A DNA stretch of 64,000 nucleotides from Papiliotrema nemorosa (lineage: Eukaryota > Basidiomycota > Tremellomycetes > Tremellales > Rhynchogastremaceae): positions 100,718 through 164,717 of the forward strand of contig JASKOT010000039.1 of NCBI GenBank assembly GCA_032158125.1. The letters are read 5' to 3'. How positions within the stretch are numbered: position 1 is the stretch's first letter; every line of letters starts with the position of its first letter. This document shows, piece after piece, positions 34,339-45,745 of this stretch. The position numbers and the translations under genes are program-made. Below the pieces are notes generated by a model that was not told the DNA's origin, made no database searches, and worked only from the letters and a program-made list of their open reading frames with translations.

Positions 34339-36443
34339 ATGTCCAGCGATCACGCAGGGGGTCAAGCCATCCCTGATCTAGTCTACCAGGCGCGACCTAA
34401 TCTGCTCAACTGGTCTGCCTGCATCTTAGTGTGAGTCGATCGGCCGTTGCACCAAGTCGAATCCTGACGATCGTACAGGGGTCTGGGACCATGGCTATAT
34501 GGGTACGATTCGGGTATCATCAGTTCAATAGTGTCTCCTGAGTATACGCATTTTCATGATTACTTCCATCCCACCTCGGCGATGACTGGGACTACTGTTG
34601 CTATCATTTATGCCGGTGCTGTCTGTGAGTGAATTTTCTCTGAATGACCCCGCTGATCATCGCAGTAGGAGGATTCGGTATGGGTCTAGCCGATCGATGG
34701 GGTCGAAAGCCCTGTATCGTTTACTATTCTCTCATCTCCATTATCGGTGAGTTTTACTCACATTTTGGAATCAAGGTCGACACCTGATGGCTCAGGATGT
34801 GCGCTGCAAGCTGGGGCTGTCAATGTGCCGATGATGATCGTTGGACGACTGGTCGCTGGGTTCGCCATGGGTGCCTTGACTTCTGTGAGTGTCCATCGCA
34901 GCTTACCGAGTGTAGCGCTCTAACCTAAAGCTGGCGACACTGTACCAGGCAGAAATATCCCCTTCACACGTCAGAGGAATGATGACCGCATCTACCAAAT
35001 TCGTCAATAACTGGGGATTCTTCACGTCGAATTGGTACGTCCCGCCCAATAAGCATACCTGACACTCAGGATCGGCTACGGGTGTCAGTTTCTCAAGACC
35101 TCGGCTCAATGGAGAGTCCCACTCGCAATCCAAATTGCGCCTCCCTTGATCCTTGCTGTGTGAGTCCAGCCACGCAATCAATGCTCATATCCTTAGCGGA
35201 ATGTTCCTTGTCCCAGAATCCCCGCGTTTCCTTATCAGTGTCGGTCGGACGGATGAAGCCAGAACGGTACTTGGGAGACTGAGGAGCAAGAGGGAAGACC
35301 AGCAAGCAGCGATAGATGCCGAGCTGGTCGAGATGAAGACTCAGATTGATTGGGGTGAGCTTCAAAGGAGGACATGACTGATACGCGTAGAGCACGAGAA
35401 TCTGACTTGCCGGTGGATCGACCTGTTCAACACTGCTCCTAATCTGCGAAGGACCCTTGTTGCCTGTATGGTGCAAACCATGGCAGTGTAAGTGCAGCTC
35501 GATTGACGCAGGGCATAGCTGATGATAGATCAAACGGAATTGTCGTAATGTAAATGATCCGCTCGGTCCACCACTGACGTCTAGTAATTACTATGCCCCC
35601 ACTATCTATACTAGCCTTGGTTTCTCTGTAAATCTGACGCCGACCCTTCAAACTGAGCTGATATTATCAGGGTCAGAAGGTACTCCTCATCAATGGCCTA
35701 TGGGGACTGTGCGGACCGATCGCTTCGTTCATTTACATGATTTACGGAGGTGCGGAACGATCCGTTGACCTGCAGGTCATAGCGCTGACTTTCAGCGGAA
35801 CATTTCGGTCGAAGATGGCCCATGATCATCTGCTCTGTGATCATGGCAATGCTGCTAAGCATCACGACGGCTTGCGCCAGTCAATTTACCATTCACCCTG
35901 GGTACAGCAGTGAGGCGGTAGGCGGGGTTGGTATCGCTGCCATGTTCCTCTTTGGGTGCACTTTCAACTCGTCCTTTGGGCCAAGTGAGTCTAGTTGTTG
36001 AATCCAAGAGCTGATCGCTAGTTGCATGGCTTTATCAGATTGAAATCTTCCCTATGAACCTGCGAGCCAAAGGTGCAGGATTGGCGACTGCGGTAACTTG
36101 GGTGAGATGACTCACTAGCACCAACGACCCTCGCTCACTATCAGTTGGCGACGTTGCTCTTCCTCCAGGTCGCCCCGACGGCCTTCGACAATATTCAATG
36201 GAAGTACTTTCTCATCTTCATCGCGCTCAACATGGTCAACGCGGTACTTTGCTACATGTTATGCCCGGAGACAGCGGGTAAAACCTTGGAAGAGATTGGT
36301 GCGCACCAGCTCCTTGACAAGACCTTGCTGACGTCGTAGGGGTGCTATTTGGTGACACGAATGTACAAGTGGTCAACCACACCATCGATCCAGAGCGCAA
36401 GAACGTTGATGGGAAAGAGGTACCCGCGCTGGACCGAGCATGA
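34339..36443 (+). CDS. MFS sugar transporter
   Basis: This is a sugar-porter-family MFS protein read through about ten introns. The start MSSDHAGGQAIPDLVYQAR precedes TM1 with PWLYGYDSGIISSIVSPEY. Motifs include FGMGLADRWGRKPCIVYYS (loop 2-3), VGRLVAGFAMGAL, YQAEISPSHVRGMMTAS, FLVPESPRFLISVGRTDEA (PESPR), NYYAPTIYTSLGFSG, GAEHFGRRWPMI, WLYQIEIFPMNLRAKGAG and CPETAGKTLEEIG. The final exon adds GDTNVQVVNHTIDPE and ends at LDRA. All hallmark residues of an active transporter are present. The N-terminal tail is short compared with the transporter at 24.7 kb, placing it in a different subfamily (hexose or disaccharide-type). The substrate is not assigned. Confidence 0.88.
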
Positions 36444-36777
36444 ACATCGTTGTAGCCCGGCTCTTTAGCCGATTCAAGCGATGCTCTCTCTGCCCAATGC
36501 ATGCCAAGGCCAGGGTGAAAGAGCACGTTCTATTGCGAGCACATGCAGTTTGAAGTCTTCTAAATATACCCATAGACTTCCGAGGTCGTTACACCATGAC
36601 GCCATGGACATGAGATGTGTCCAACGTGCTTGACGGGATGACTGGTACCCGACTTTTGATTCGATGAACAGTTTTGGCCCTAGTCAACCGGATGCTCTTG
36701 TCTTCTCTGGCTTAAAGACCTGAAAGCTACGACCGAGATGCATCGCCAGCGCCTTGACCTGCCTACTTTGACCCGGA
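36444..36777. other. Intergenic, no gene seen
   Basis: This 334 bp gap between the sugar transporter and the phosphatase contains only short frames. It probably holds a terminator region and the phosphatase promoter. Confidence 0.4.
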
Positions 36778-38881
36778 ATGTTGTCCATCTTGCTGCTCAG
36801 CGCGGTCGCGGCCTCCGCGTCGATTATCGATAACCTGGCTTACAACTCTCCTTCGTATCGAGCACCCCTACTTGCGACCGACCGAAAAGCTGTCCAAGCT
36901 CGACACAAACGATGGGAATACTACGATGGGCAACTTTCGTTCCCGTACAATGTTGCTTCCGGTGACCCATGTAAGCACACTCCTTACCACCGGTACTGTG
37001 TTGACTATCCTAGGGCCGGAGAGCGTCATCCTTTGGACTCACCCCGTGCCCGACACCTCTGATCCTCGACCAATATGTCTCGAGTACCAAGTGTCCAACA
37101 GCAACGACACTTTTACCAACCTCGTCACCTCGGGACAAGTATGGACCACCAAGGATGTGGATTATTCGTACAAGGTGGAAGCGACTGGCTTGTCTCCAAG
37201 ACAGACCTACTTCTACCGGTGAGCATACTAAGTCGTTCACATGCTCATGACAGATTTGCAAACTGTGCCGACCCCTCCAATGTCAGTCCGGTCGGTCGAT
37301 TCAAGACTATTCCGTACGAGGATGATACAGACGTCGACTCTGTTTCTTTTGCGTGAGTGCAAACCACTGGCCGGGCTGATGCGCAGCGTCTATTCCTGCT
37401 CCAATTACCCGTTCGGCTTCTTCAACGCGTACGGCAATGCAGCTCGTCGAGACGCAGTAGACTATGCAGTGCACGTAGGAGACTACATGTAAGCAACCCC
37501 TCGATGCCCATCTGCTGACCCACCAGCTACGAGTACCAAGGAGATGGATGTACCTCTGAGACTGCTTGCTACGGTGATGGACGGGATATGTAAGCCATCT
37601 TCGTCCTACGGATGCTGAGTACAGCGGCCGAGTACCCCAGCCCAACCGGGAGATTTGGACCCTCGATGACTACCGACTTCGGTACCAAGACTACCGATCT
37701 GACCCGGATCTTCAGCTTTTGCACCAGAAGCACGCTTGGCTGCTTGTATGGGACGACCACGAGGTGGCCGACAACACCTGGAAGAGCGGTAGCGCCGACT
37801 CGAACGACACCATCGCCGGCAGCTACAACGGAACAGACTTCACACAGCGGAAAGCCAACGCGGTCAAGGCGTACTTTGAATGGCTGCCTATCCGAACTGT
37901 GCGTCAATGCAACTCTAGTGATCATTGCTGAAGCGACAGGTGGATACTGATGATGCTTTGAGGATCTACAGGACATTCAAGATCGGAACTCTTGCCGACT
38001 TGATCATGCTAGACACTCGGCAGTACAACCGAGACCTGACCGATCTCTATTACAACAGTATGTTTGTAATCGACGTCTGAGCTGCGATTGACGCTTCTCA
38101 GCTGCGGATGTCGAAGCTATCGCCGACGATGAAGCGCGATCGCTCATGGGTGGCCGTCAGGAGAACTGGTTCTATGGGCAGCTGAAAAATTCCTCTTCCC
38201 GAGGTTCGCAGTGGAAGGTGGTCGGACAGCAGATTGTTTGTGAGCACTGCTTACTATTCCGTTTGACTTTAGCTCACAAATAGTCGCGCATCTTGAGACT
38301 GTGGACGATGTAGACGCCTGGGATGGCTATGAGGCAAACCGACGACGAGTCATCGACACCATCAGCGACAACAATATTGACAATGTGGTCGTCATCTCTG
38401 GTGACTCGCAGTAGGTTGATCCTGTATGCTACCGCTCCAAGCTTACTCCAGTGCCAATTGGGTCTCGGACATTGCATACGACAACCGAACAGGATACAAT
38501 TCGGCTACCGGTGATGGTGCCTTCGGAGTCGAATTCGCTGGTACCGCCGTCTCATCCCCTTCATCCTTCGGGTACAACTCTACGTTGAATGGACCTTATC
38601 CTTCGTCGTACTATCTAGGCGTGGCTGACAAGCTTGTCGGAAACGCGACTGTAAACACCGAGCTGCAATGGACGGAAGGCGCGACCCGAGGGTACTTTGA
38701 GCTGTACCTCTCCCGACAAAATGCGACGGCCGTCTACTACGGGATCCCTAACGTGCGGACCCGAAATACCAACGAGAGCGTACTCGCTACGTTTGTAGTG
38801 GAAGACAAGGCCAACAAGCTGATGCGACCTGTCTCGGGTGGTGTCGTCGCAGGAGGCGCTTTGAGAACTGTCTTCCCTTAA
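36778..38881 (+). CDS. PhoD-type alkaline phosphatase, secreted
   Basis: This is a metal-dependent phosphodiesterase/phosphomonoesterase of the PhoD family. MLSILLLSAVAASASI is a signal peptide. The N-terminal domain gives PYNVASGDP and ESVILWTHPVPDT. The metallophosphatase core has YSCSNYPFGFFNAY, YAVHVGDYIYEYQGDG, LLVWDDHEVADNTW and VVVISGDSHANWVSD, the expected sequence of PhoD metal ligands. RYQDYRSDPDLQLLHQKHAW and QWKVVGQQIV lie between. The C-terminal beta-domain ends with VSGGVVAGGALRTVFP. At least eight short introns are required. Several N-x-S/T sites fit an extracellular glycoprotein. It probably scavenges phosphate from organic sources. Confidence 0.9.
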
Positions 38882-39719
38882 AGCGTAACATACATATCGT
38901 GGCTGGTCTGTAAGGTTTATAATACTTGTTAAATGGCTCCGAGTCTGTTCTCAAGCAATGCAATCATTCGGCAAGGGCTCGGCTTCGGTTCATCCGCACT
39001 CTCACAAGCGCACTGGCTGTTCGGACAAGTGAAAGCTTGCGGAATCGGGAGCTGGACGGGAGCATGACTTGGCATCATCCTCGCGGAACCCGGCGGAGTC
39101 GTGCTTGGACAAGCAAGACCTCGTGAACGCATGCATATGAGATGTCTCGGGGTATTGACCATCGGCGAAGTATGCTTCCGAAGGACTGACAATCCACTGT
39201 ACAGTACGTATATGGATCCCTGCGCAGGGGATGGCATGGTCGGAAAACGCATGCACCCCAGTCCATACGAGACATCTCGGGAATGCATACACCCACGTTG
39301 TGGGCGGCCCACATGGTATGTACATCATCCCGAGGTAAAACGCCTCTGCATTCCGAGACATTCCTGAGAACACGGCCAAGAGGCGCAGAGAGCGAGGAAG
39401 CATGCCATCCCCCCCCGCGTAAGTCTTACGGAATGTCGATCCCGCTGATTCCCGTTGACTCTCTGGTTCACAAAAATCATCACCTCACATGTCATGCAGC
39501 TTTTATAGCATTCACTCCTGTAGCGCTTGTTCAGTTCGTTTCCGCTCGGGCGTCATGAATGGTATACACCCTCTGACTAACATGATCCGCCAAGAGCGGA
39601 GTGTCTCTAGGGCGACCTCACGCTGCCGAGCAATGCCCATCCTACATAAGGACAGACATGATTAACGCTCGCGCAGTCACGATCATATTCTCCCTCCAAG
39701 ATCTCCAGTACTCACCAAT
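38882..39719. promoter_or_regulatory. Intergenic with two near-identical 19-nt motifs
   Basis: The 838 bp between the phosphatase and the next secreted protein has no credible gene. Two copies of a motif, catatgagatgtctcgggg (39134-39152) and catacgagacatctcggga (39264-39282), match at 15 of 19 positions, and each lies just after an acgcatgca hexamer-like core. A partial third copy (ttccgagacattcc) occurs near 39352. They sit about 440-590 nt upstream of the start at 39720, so they could be regulatory sites. Confidence 0.4.
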
Positions 39720-40982
39720 ATGCGACCTTCATCCTGCTCATATGGGATTGCTCTCATCGTGACCATTTGCGTCGCTCTGCAGTCCGTCGCGGCGACATCT
39801 ACAACCTGTAGCGTGGGATACGCCTGGAACGGTAACAATTGCCAGTCCTGTCAGGCTGGTCAGACTTCGGACGGAAAAGGCGGAGGATGTACCAATTGTC
39901 CCCCTGTGAGTGATGCCGAACTTATGTCCGGATTACCTTCCTATGTGCCCCGTACTGAGACGTCAGAACTTCACCTCGAACGGCGGTGGAGCATGTTATG
40001 CCTGCTCCGATGGCCATGGCTCTCAATCGGGCGGTCAGTGTCAACAATGCCAGCAGGGTCAGTACTCGAAGAATGGATCAGGCTGTCAGAGTTGTTCCGA
40101 CGGATACATTTCCAACCAAGGCGCATCATCGTGTTCGCCTTGTGCTCCGGGATATTACTCCAATTCGGCTCATACATTCTGTCAGGAATGCTCGGCGGGG
40201 ACTTTCCAAGACAAAGCAGGACAGACAACGTGTAAGGACTGTCCAGTGGGCTATTGGCAGGAGAAGCAACACATGACATACTGTGACATCTGTCCAGTGA
40301 GTAACGCGGTCATCTTTCGGACCCGACTGACATACAGTGCGGAACTTACAAGAGCTCTACAAGAGGGACCAAGTGTGATTCGTGCGGAAACGGCAACAAT
40401 GGAGTTCTCCTCACGTCGAACCAAGGAGCAACAAGCCGGGACCAATGCTTTGCACCTTCCTCTGGCCAGTACACCAATTCCAGTAGCTGCACTGTCAACT
40501 GTCCTGCCGGAACCTACTCGCTGTCCGGTACAGCCACATCATGTACGACTTGTCCCTCCAACGCCGTTGCTGCGGCTGGTAGCAGGACTTGCACCACTTG
40601 CGGAACGGGTACCGCTCCAGACGCCACAAAAGCAAGTTGCACTCCCACTTCTACCGGCAAAATCACCAGGCGACAACAAAAGGGTGCGCAAGTTTGTGCA
40701 GCGGGGTTTCAATCTTGTCCGATTCTTGGGCGACGAGGATCAGCAGTGATATATGAATGTGTCGATACCTCTTCCGACCTGACATCTTGCGGTGGATGTC
40801 CCGGCTCAACCGAAGCGACAGACTGCAGCGCTTACGATCCTGTGGCTATTTCGACTTGCGTCCGTGGTCAGTGCGTCCACAAATGCCCTAGAGGCTACTC
40901 GATGTCTGCAAAAGGCTGCCGGCGGAATGTCAAACGACGAAGATCGAATAAAGCAATGTATCAAAGGGCGGCCTCAATTTGA
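39720..40982 (+). CDS. Secreted Cys-rich protein, ephrin-receptor-like repeats plus priA-like end
   Basis: The start MRPSSCSYGIALIVTICVAL is a signal peptide. Repeats of the GCC2/GCC3 (ephrin-receptor-like) type follow: CQSCQAGQTSDGKG, CQQCQQGQYSKNGSGCQSC, CSPCAPGYYSNSAHTFCQEC, CKDCPVGYWQEKQH. An intron whose donor follows CDICP leads to CGTYKSSTRGTKCDSCGNG and CTVNCPAGTYSLSGTATSC. The last part, CPILGRRGSAVIYECVDTS, SDLTSCGGC and STCVRGQCVHKCPRGYSM, is homologous to the C-terminal module of the priA-like protein at 32.7 kb. It ends in a basic tail (KRRRSNKAMYQRAASI). It is probably a cell-surface or wall protein; its function is unknown. Confidence 0.82.
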
Positions 40983-41063
40983 CATTTGGGCCAAGAGAGA
41001 GTTAAGTGGATAGATAGTATCACATAGACAGTTGTACACCATTTACGAGACCTCTTGATGACT

Positions 41064-42084
41064 TCACCACGTCGAAACTCGGCCGTCCCCTTTGCTTGAA
41101 ATGCTCGGCTCTTCCCAAAACTCGCCAGAGACACCTCCGATGTCCCCAAAAGCCAATTTCAGTGGAACGACGGCTCCTTCAGCTACATTGAGTCAAAAAT
41201 CGCGAGACAGAATTAGTCCTCTGTACTTACCAGGAGTTTTTGGAGGTCGACCGAGGAGGGATCCCATATCAGAACTGCACCAACCTGCTCGTCAATAACG
41301 TCCCGACGAGTCGACTCACCTGGACAGCAACAATTGATAGCGATGCCTGGGTTCTCCTTGGCGAGTACTCGAGTGGCAGCATTGATCCCTGCTTTGCTGA
41401 CGCTGTATGGGTCGGGCCATCCAGCTGACTTTGCCGTGCCTTCCTGACTGGCTTGCTCGAATTCATCCATGAGGGCATCAACGTCTTCGATGGCGGTCGC
41501 ACTTCGAAAGGCGTCGGAGATAGTAGGACCAAACTTTCCCAAATGCGAAGCTACAGATGATAGATTGACGATCCGACCCCCCGGACGCATTAGAGGCAGG
41601 GCCGATCTAGTCATCTACGAGTCAGGCAGGATCGCAGCACTCTTCAACCTCACCGTCACAGTGCCTTTGTAATTGATCGCAAGGGTTTGCGACCTCCTAT
41701 CACCGGAAGACAGACTCTCTTCATAGTTGAGATTGACCCCTGCCTGCGAGACGTAAGTAGGAAGACGAATGATCGGTACTTACGTTGTTTATTAACACAT
41801 GAAGTTCTCCATGGTCCCTCCGCACCCGTTCGACCAGCCCAGCAATGCTCTGAGGATCGGAAACATCCAGCTTGACATAATGAATGGAAGTCGAAGGTGA
41901 TTGTGCCTTGAGATGAAGATTGGCTCCAGATCGAGAGCTGGCGTAGATGACCTGGGGAGAAGACTTTGCCGCGATGGCTCGTGCGATCTCCAAGCCCACA
42001 CCGCGATTCTGCCATCAGCCCAATGCGCATTGCAGCTGGACTCACTGCGCCGGTCACGACAATGATAGGTGAATTTGCGCTCAT
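41064..42084 (-). CDS. Carbonyl-reductase-type short-chain dehydrogenase
   Basis: This is an NADPH-dependent SDR of the CBR1 class. MSANSPIIVVTGA joins across intron 1 to NRGVGLEIARAIAAK, the TGxxxGxG cofactor motif. KLDVSDPQSIAGLVERV and LHVLINNAGVNLNYEES follow, with NNAG split by an intron. The catalytic Ser is in RIVNLSSVASHLGKF and the catalytic Tyr-x3-Lys in PDPYSVSKAGINAATRVLA. The C-terminal PGWCSSDMGSLLGRPPKTPA and EGAVVPLKLAF agree with the CBR consensus PGWVxTDM...PxxPxxGA. It ends GRVSTW. The ATG at 42084 is used because the longer frame lacks an ATG. It is divergent from a Zn2Cys6 regulator (318 bp) and may act on carbonyl intermediates of the following gene cluster; that link is inference. 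Confidence 0.87.
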
Positions 42085-42402
42085 GGTTGAATGTGAGGGG
42101 GCCAAAAGTTATTCGCTCGCTCGATGGGGATTAGCACGACGATCGACAGTCACCCGATGGTAAGCAAACCCCCGTCATCCCCCTCGGCTTCAAATCCAAT
42201 GAGGTCGCAAGTACCCTCCCTCTCACTTCATACCGAGAGCATCTTATAGTCATTCAATGATAGTTATGTTGTGGTGTATACAGGCGACGACATGGAGTGA
42301 TCCATCTGGCGGTCATGTCCGTTTGAACCGAGATCTCCCCCCATGTAGCCGAAGTCAACAGAAGCATCTCCCCCTATCTTGTTCCCTCTCTCGTGCATAA
42401 TC
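42085..42402. promoter_or_regulatory. Divergent promoter, SDR / Zn2Cys6 regulator
   Basis: The 318 bp between the two ATGs must contain both promoters. A weak TATA-like motif (atcttatagt) lies near 42241. No clear operator is visible. Confidence 0.45.
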
Positions 42403-45400
42403 ATGGCGAGTACAGGAGCGTCTTCGCAGGACAGACCTGGCACTGGATCACCCACAGCACCTGTAGACACGGCGGATGCCTCTTGGATGCAGTCGAACCA
42501 AGCGGAGAGTTCTGCCGATGCCCGAGTTCGTTATCTGAGGGCATGCGATCGCTGTAGACGCAGAAAGATCAAGGTGAGTCTACGTGCACCAAGGCCATCG
42601 TGTACAGCCTTGCGCGGGAACGTCTTTTACGATGACCCGTCCGATATCGCAAAGATTCAGCTGATCATAGTGTGATTCGGCATTCCCCTGTGGAAAGTGT
42701 TCAGCTGCAAATGCAGAATGTCAATTCGGCACTGACAAGACGAGGAGCGTGTTGATGTCTGAACAGCAGTACGTATAGAATCTCTCAATGGCTAAATCCC
42801 TCAGCTTCAGTAAGCTGACGATAGTCTGGTGAGAGATGCCCCGCTGTAAAGGTCATCCAGGTTTTGACATAACAGGGTGAACCCAATGCGAAACGGCAAC
42901 GAATCGCAAGACCTCAAGCAGCATCGCAGACCCCCTCGTCGGGTCCGCTTTTATTGGACCATGAGGAGACAGCTCACTTCTACACGACCCATGAAGGGGT
43001 CCCACGGTTTGCCGGATCCTCCTCGGGTTTACCCTTGCTGTGAGTAACTTCGGACGTATATCTGTTCATCTGCTCGCCTCTCTAGTTGCTCTCGATCCCT
43101 GTACACTATACGAGCTCGCTAATATCTCAGAGACGCTACTCGTAGACATCTGCAACAGAATCGCATCCCCAAACAATCTACAGGCAAAACCCCTCCGCAA
43201 CCCGATTGGAACTGGCTCAGCTCTCTCGTGGATCCGAGTCCGGAGGACGATTCATCTGGGACTCTGAAGAACGGAGAAACCGATGGCGAGGAGGAAGACG
43301 AGGTGGACTTCTTCCCTGGGAAGGATACTTTGGCAGCACCGCAGGAAGGCTCCTTCTTCGCAGTGGTGACTGGCACGAGTACGTGAAGCTGTTCATACTC
43401 TTCCAACGCTTCAAGAAGGCGGGAAGCTGACGAGCTAGTCCCAAGTGACCTGTTGACAGCACTCATATATCGTTTCGTGAGCATGCCTCAACTGCTAGGC
43501 CATGCTGATGCCGTAGTTTGAGGTCGTGCATCCCGCTTGGCCCATCTTACATAGACCGACCTTTTTTGCCGTGGGTTTCCGTGCCTTTACGACTTCAGAC
43601 ACTGGTGGCTGACGAAAAGGAGCTCTATCGATGGCAGGACCCAGCTTTTGCCGCGCTGGTGGTTTCGATGTGCATGTTGGCCTCAAGATACACCTCAGAC
43701 CCCCGAGTCAATGAAGCTACCGGCGAGTCCCATGATACACCTCTCACTCGACTACCTAGCTCATTTCAGGTGGACCGACAACAGCTGGTATGCGATACTA
43801 TCACCTGTTCAGGCAGCTTCGAGAGCAAGCTATTAGTCGAGACAATGTCATCTACTCTGTCCAGTCTCTCTTCTTCGCTTCACTCTATCATTGTGTCGAT
43901 TCCATCCCTCACCCCGTCGCTCAATCGATCCTTGCCGAAGCGATAACTCGGAGCGTAGATGGAGGCTTGCACCGCGAAGTCACATCACTTAGCGACCCCA
44001 TACAGAAGGAGATTCGGACACGGACCGGCTGGGCATGCTATTGTCTCGACAAGCAGCTCGCTACGTTTGCTGGACGAATGTCGTATGTGCGACTCTGGGA
44101 TTACGAGATATCTCTGCCCACAAAATTTGTGGATGCAGGGTCTCCGCCAAAGGGTCATTGGACCTCCGAGCTTAGCGCTTCCAGAATGGAGGAAGATGAG
44201 ACAGACGTGGAAGTATTCAGGCAGCTCGTGCTCGTATCCGCGGTGCTGGAAAGGACACTGGCGGCGATCTTACATCGGCCCATATTTGACAATTCAAACT
44301 TCTTGGTGCGGCTTTCTCGCGAATTGATGCCGGACACGGAAGACGAACAAGGGTTCCGCTCAGCCGAGCGAGCCCTAGAAGAGTGGCAGAGGTGAGGCAC
44401 GACCGCCGACGAACCAATTATCGCAGCTCTCAGCTGAATCATAGTACACTGCCAGCCGAACTGAAGGGATCAGTCAAGGAACGAAGGGCCAGAAGAGGCT
44501 ACAGCCCATCTTCAGAAACTCTCCACGCGATAGACTCGATCATCAAGATGCTCATCGCCAGTCGAAGGCTCCATCTCGCTACTATACACGATCCTGACTC
44601 GAGTGGTGCCAAGCGAAAGTCATACCGAGACGCCCTTCTCAACGCTGCAAAGGAACAGGTCAATATCGCTGTTCACCTGGGCTCAATGGGTCAACTCAGC
44701 ACATGCGATTCATGTGAGTCTCATGCACGCGTCTCCATTTCACTGATGACAAGTACTTGGATATCGGCTGTTACTGGCGGGTAGATTGACGATCGCCTGT
44801 CAGATTTCGGCAAAATCGGATGAAGATAAGAAACAGACATCGGACGCAATCCCGCCTTTGCAGGCTTGTTCGGTGATGTTGCGGCATCTCTCGACACAGC
44901 TTCCTATCACGCTTGGCGCTGCAGAAGTTCTCGATGAAACATGTCGAGGTGAGTTCACCATTCACGGGTGTCGCTCGAAAGGTGCAAGCGTGGTCGGGAC
45001 GGCGAACTGATGAATAGTGTGTCGTATACCGTTGCCAAAAGCACCCGCTGTGACCACACATACCCCTTACGCTTGGTACCGGCCACTACGCTTCACAAAT
45101 ACGACTGGTAGTCGGCCGCCGATCCAAGATGCGTCCACTATCGATCCCAGCGACAATCAGGCGACGTTAGAGGATGACATGGTCAACCCACTCTCGGACT
45201 TTTTTGACTTTTCTCCCGTGAATATGGCATTTGCAGAGACCAACTTCCCCGTGCCCGTGTCGAACCCACCCTGTATGGGGGAGACAGGGTTCGGAGACGC
45301 TAGCGGGACAGGCATGGATATGGGAGTAGGTGCGGCAGCGGTCAATACTGAATTCTCGTGGTTGTTGCCTGGTGGCAATATACCCTATTACTTTCCCGAT

Positions 45401-45412
45401 CAACAGGTTTGA
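42403..45412 (+). CDS. Zn2Cys6 fungal-specific transcription factor
   Basis: MASTGASSQDRPGTGSPTAP leads into RACDRCRRRKIK. After an intron the cluster is completed by CDSAFPCGKCSAANAECQFG, giving C-x2-C-x6-C-x5-C-x2-C-x6-C. Downstream come an Asp/Glu-rich linker (NGETDGEEEDEVDFFPG) and a fungal_trans domain. The domain is read as DHEETAHFYTTHEGVPRFAG, then HPAWPILHRPTFFAV, DPAFAALVVSMCMLASRYT, FFASLYHCVDSIPHPVAQ, GWACYCLDKQLATFAGRM and YEISLPTKF. The C-terminus is acidic/hydrophobic (NPLSDFFDFSPVNMAF) and likely an activation domain. There are around ten introns. It stands at the edge of a group of amino-acid transport and catabolic genes (45.7-57.9 kb), so it is the natural candidate for their pathway-specific activator. 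Confidence 0.83.
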
Positions 45413-45745
45413 GAGCTCGTCGCAAGAGCGCCCGTCCGAGTCGACGATGCATCTGTGTGCCGTTGTGCGTACCCTCAACTGCACAATCTCACTACGATGA
45501 AGTTGCGTGCTACCTCAGATGAATCCTGATAGCCCGAAGCGTCACATTAGAAAACTGCCCTCTGAACTGCCAGCCATCGACAGCCTCGTTAAGGGTTCAA
45601 CGATATACCACCATCAACGATGGCAATACACGATGGCAACGGGTTTCAGCACAGGATCACAACTTTCAATGCATGTTTTTCCACAACTTCTGCCACGACC
45701 AACAAAATTTTCGCCGAGCGCAGAGAACCCCTCCTTAATTTCCGC
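45413..45745. other. Intergenic between convergent genes
   Basis: This 333 bp stretch lies between the stop of the Zn2Cys6 regulator and the stop of the minus-strand permease. I see no coding frame beyond short ORFs. Confidence 0.4.
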
